From NCBI RefSeq assembly GCF_017562075.2, contig NC_054084.1, positions 33,072,803 through 33,136,802 of the forward strand: 64,000 nucleotides of DNA. The letters run 5' to 3'. Made by a program: the position numbers and the translations under genes. The notes beneath the pieces were generated by a model. The model was not told where the DNA came from. It was given only the letters and a program-made list of their open reading frames with translations, and did not search any database. Source of the DNA: Anopheles merus (taxonomy: Eukaryota > Arthropoda > Insecta > Diptera > Culicidae). Positions within the stretch are counted from its first letter, which is position 1; every line of letters begins with the position of its first letter. Shown piece after piece: positions 63,721 through 64,000 of this stretch.

Positions 63721-64000
63721 TACGCACCCGGGGAAATAAATCAGCCAACATCGGCATGCCGGGAGCATAACATATTTCTCACCTCGGAACACACGGAGTA
63801 CACGGATCCGGGCGAAGCATGGACACACTGAACGGCGAATGTTGCGAAAGGTTAAGATCTCTTGTACTCCTCCGCGCTCTTTCCTCGGAGTGGTAGGTCA
63901 CGAGTTTTACACGGCCAGATTTTTCGGATGTTACTATGGGCGAGTTGTCGGTAAGCAAACACAAACCACCACCATCAACCAGGGGTCAAACCAGCAGACC

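Larger units (their letters stand above)
59811..64000 (+). other. Start of the next intron, non-coding to the window end
   Basis: It begins with consensus donor GTAAGT after exon B. I found no downstream exon encoding helix 5 in phase 1, so the next exon is probably beyond 64000. The stretch holds short CA and GA repeats and chance open frames. The overlapping frames at 61851-62237 are the only ones I would check. Confidence 0.65.

Noticed and set aside
1..64000. CRISPR arrays, operons, ribosome binding sites, phage or plasmid features
   Set aside because: Spliced exons, Pol III tRNA genes with internal promoters and the microsatellite load show a nuclear animal genome, and no spaced direct-repeat array was seen.

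Overview
This is eukaryotic, intron-dominated DNA, most likely from a dipteran and probably an Anopheles-type mosquito. The evidence is GC near 50% without CpG loss, abundant (CA)n, (GA)n and (CAG)n microsatellites, eukaryotic intronless tRNA genes without encoded CCA, a TA-flanked MITE, and two exons of an insect methuselah-like receptor. The species call is an inference. There is no sign of bacterial operons, CRISPR or viral genes.

Layout. Only two protein-coding exons can be supported, both on the + strand and both from one methuselah-like G-protein-coupled receptor. Exon A (7108-7186) encodes transmembrane helix 3. Exon B (59629-59810) encodes intracellular loop 2, helix 4 and the start of extracellular loop 2. 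Their splice phases match exactly: CG at the end of exon A plus T at the start of exon B makes one Arg codon. A 52,442-bp intron separates them. DNA before exon A and after exon B is probably also intronic, with the rest of the gene outside the window.

The giant intron holds three tRNA genes: tRNA-Gly(GCC) on the - strand at 18.2 kb, tRNA-Thr(AGT) on the + strand at 22.3 kb, and an identical tRNA-Thr(AGT) on the - strand at 36.8 kb. It also holds a 214-bp MITE, a roughly 500-bp A-rich polypurine block at 15.2-15.7 kb, several G-quadruplex motifs, and many microsatellites.

The most interesting signals are two candidate recursive-splicing ratchet points, where a pyrimidine-rich 3' splice site is fused directly to a 5' splice site. 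One is at 33612/33613 (AG|GTAAGT), within 1% of the intron midpoint. The other is at 46349/46350 (CAG|GTGAGT). They would divide the intron into pieces of 26.4, 12.7 and 13.3 kb. The first is followed 68 nt later by a good 5' splice site (CAG|GTATGT), as expected for the cryptic exon used to define a ratchet site. Retaining that exon would put an immediate stop in frame. Nearly all other open reading frames look like chance openings in non-coding DNA; the few worth checking are under findings.
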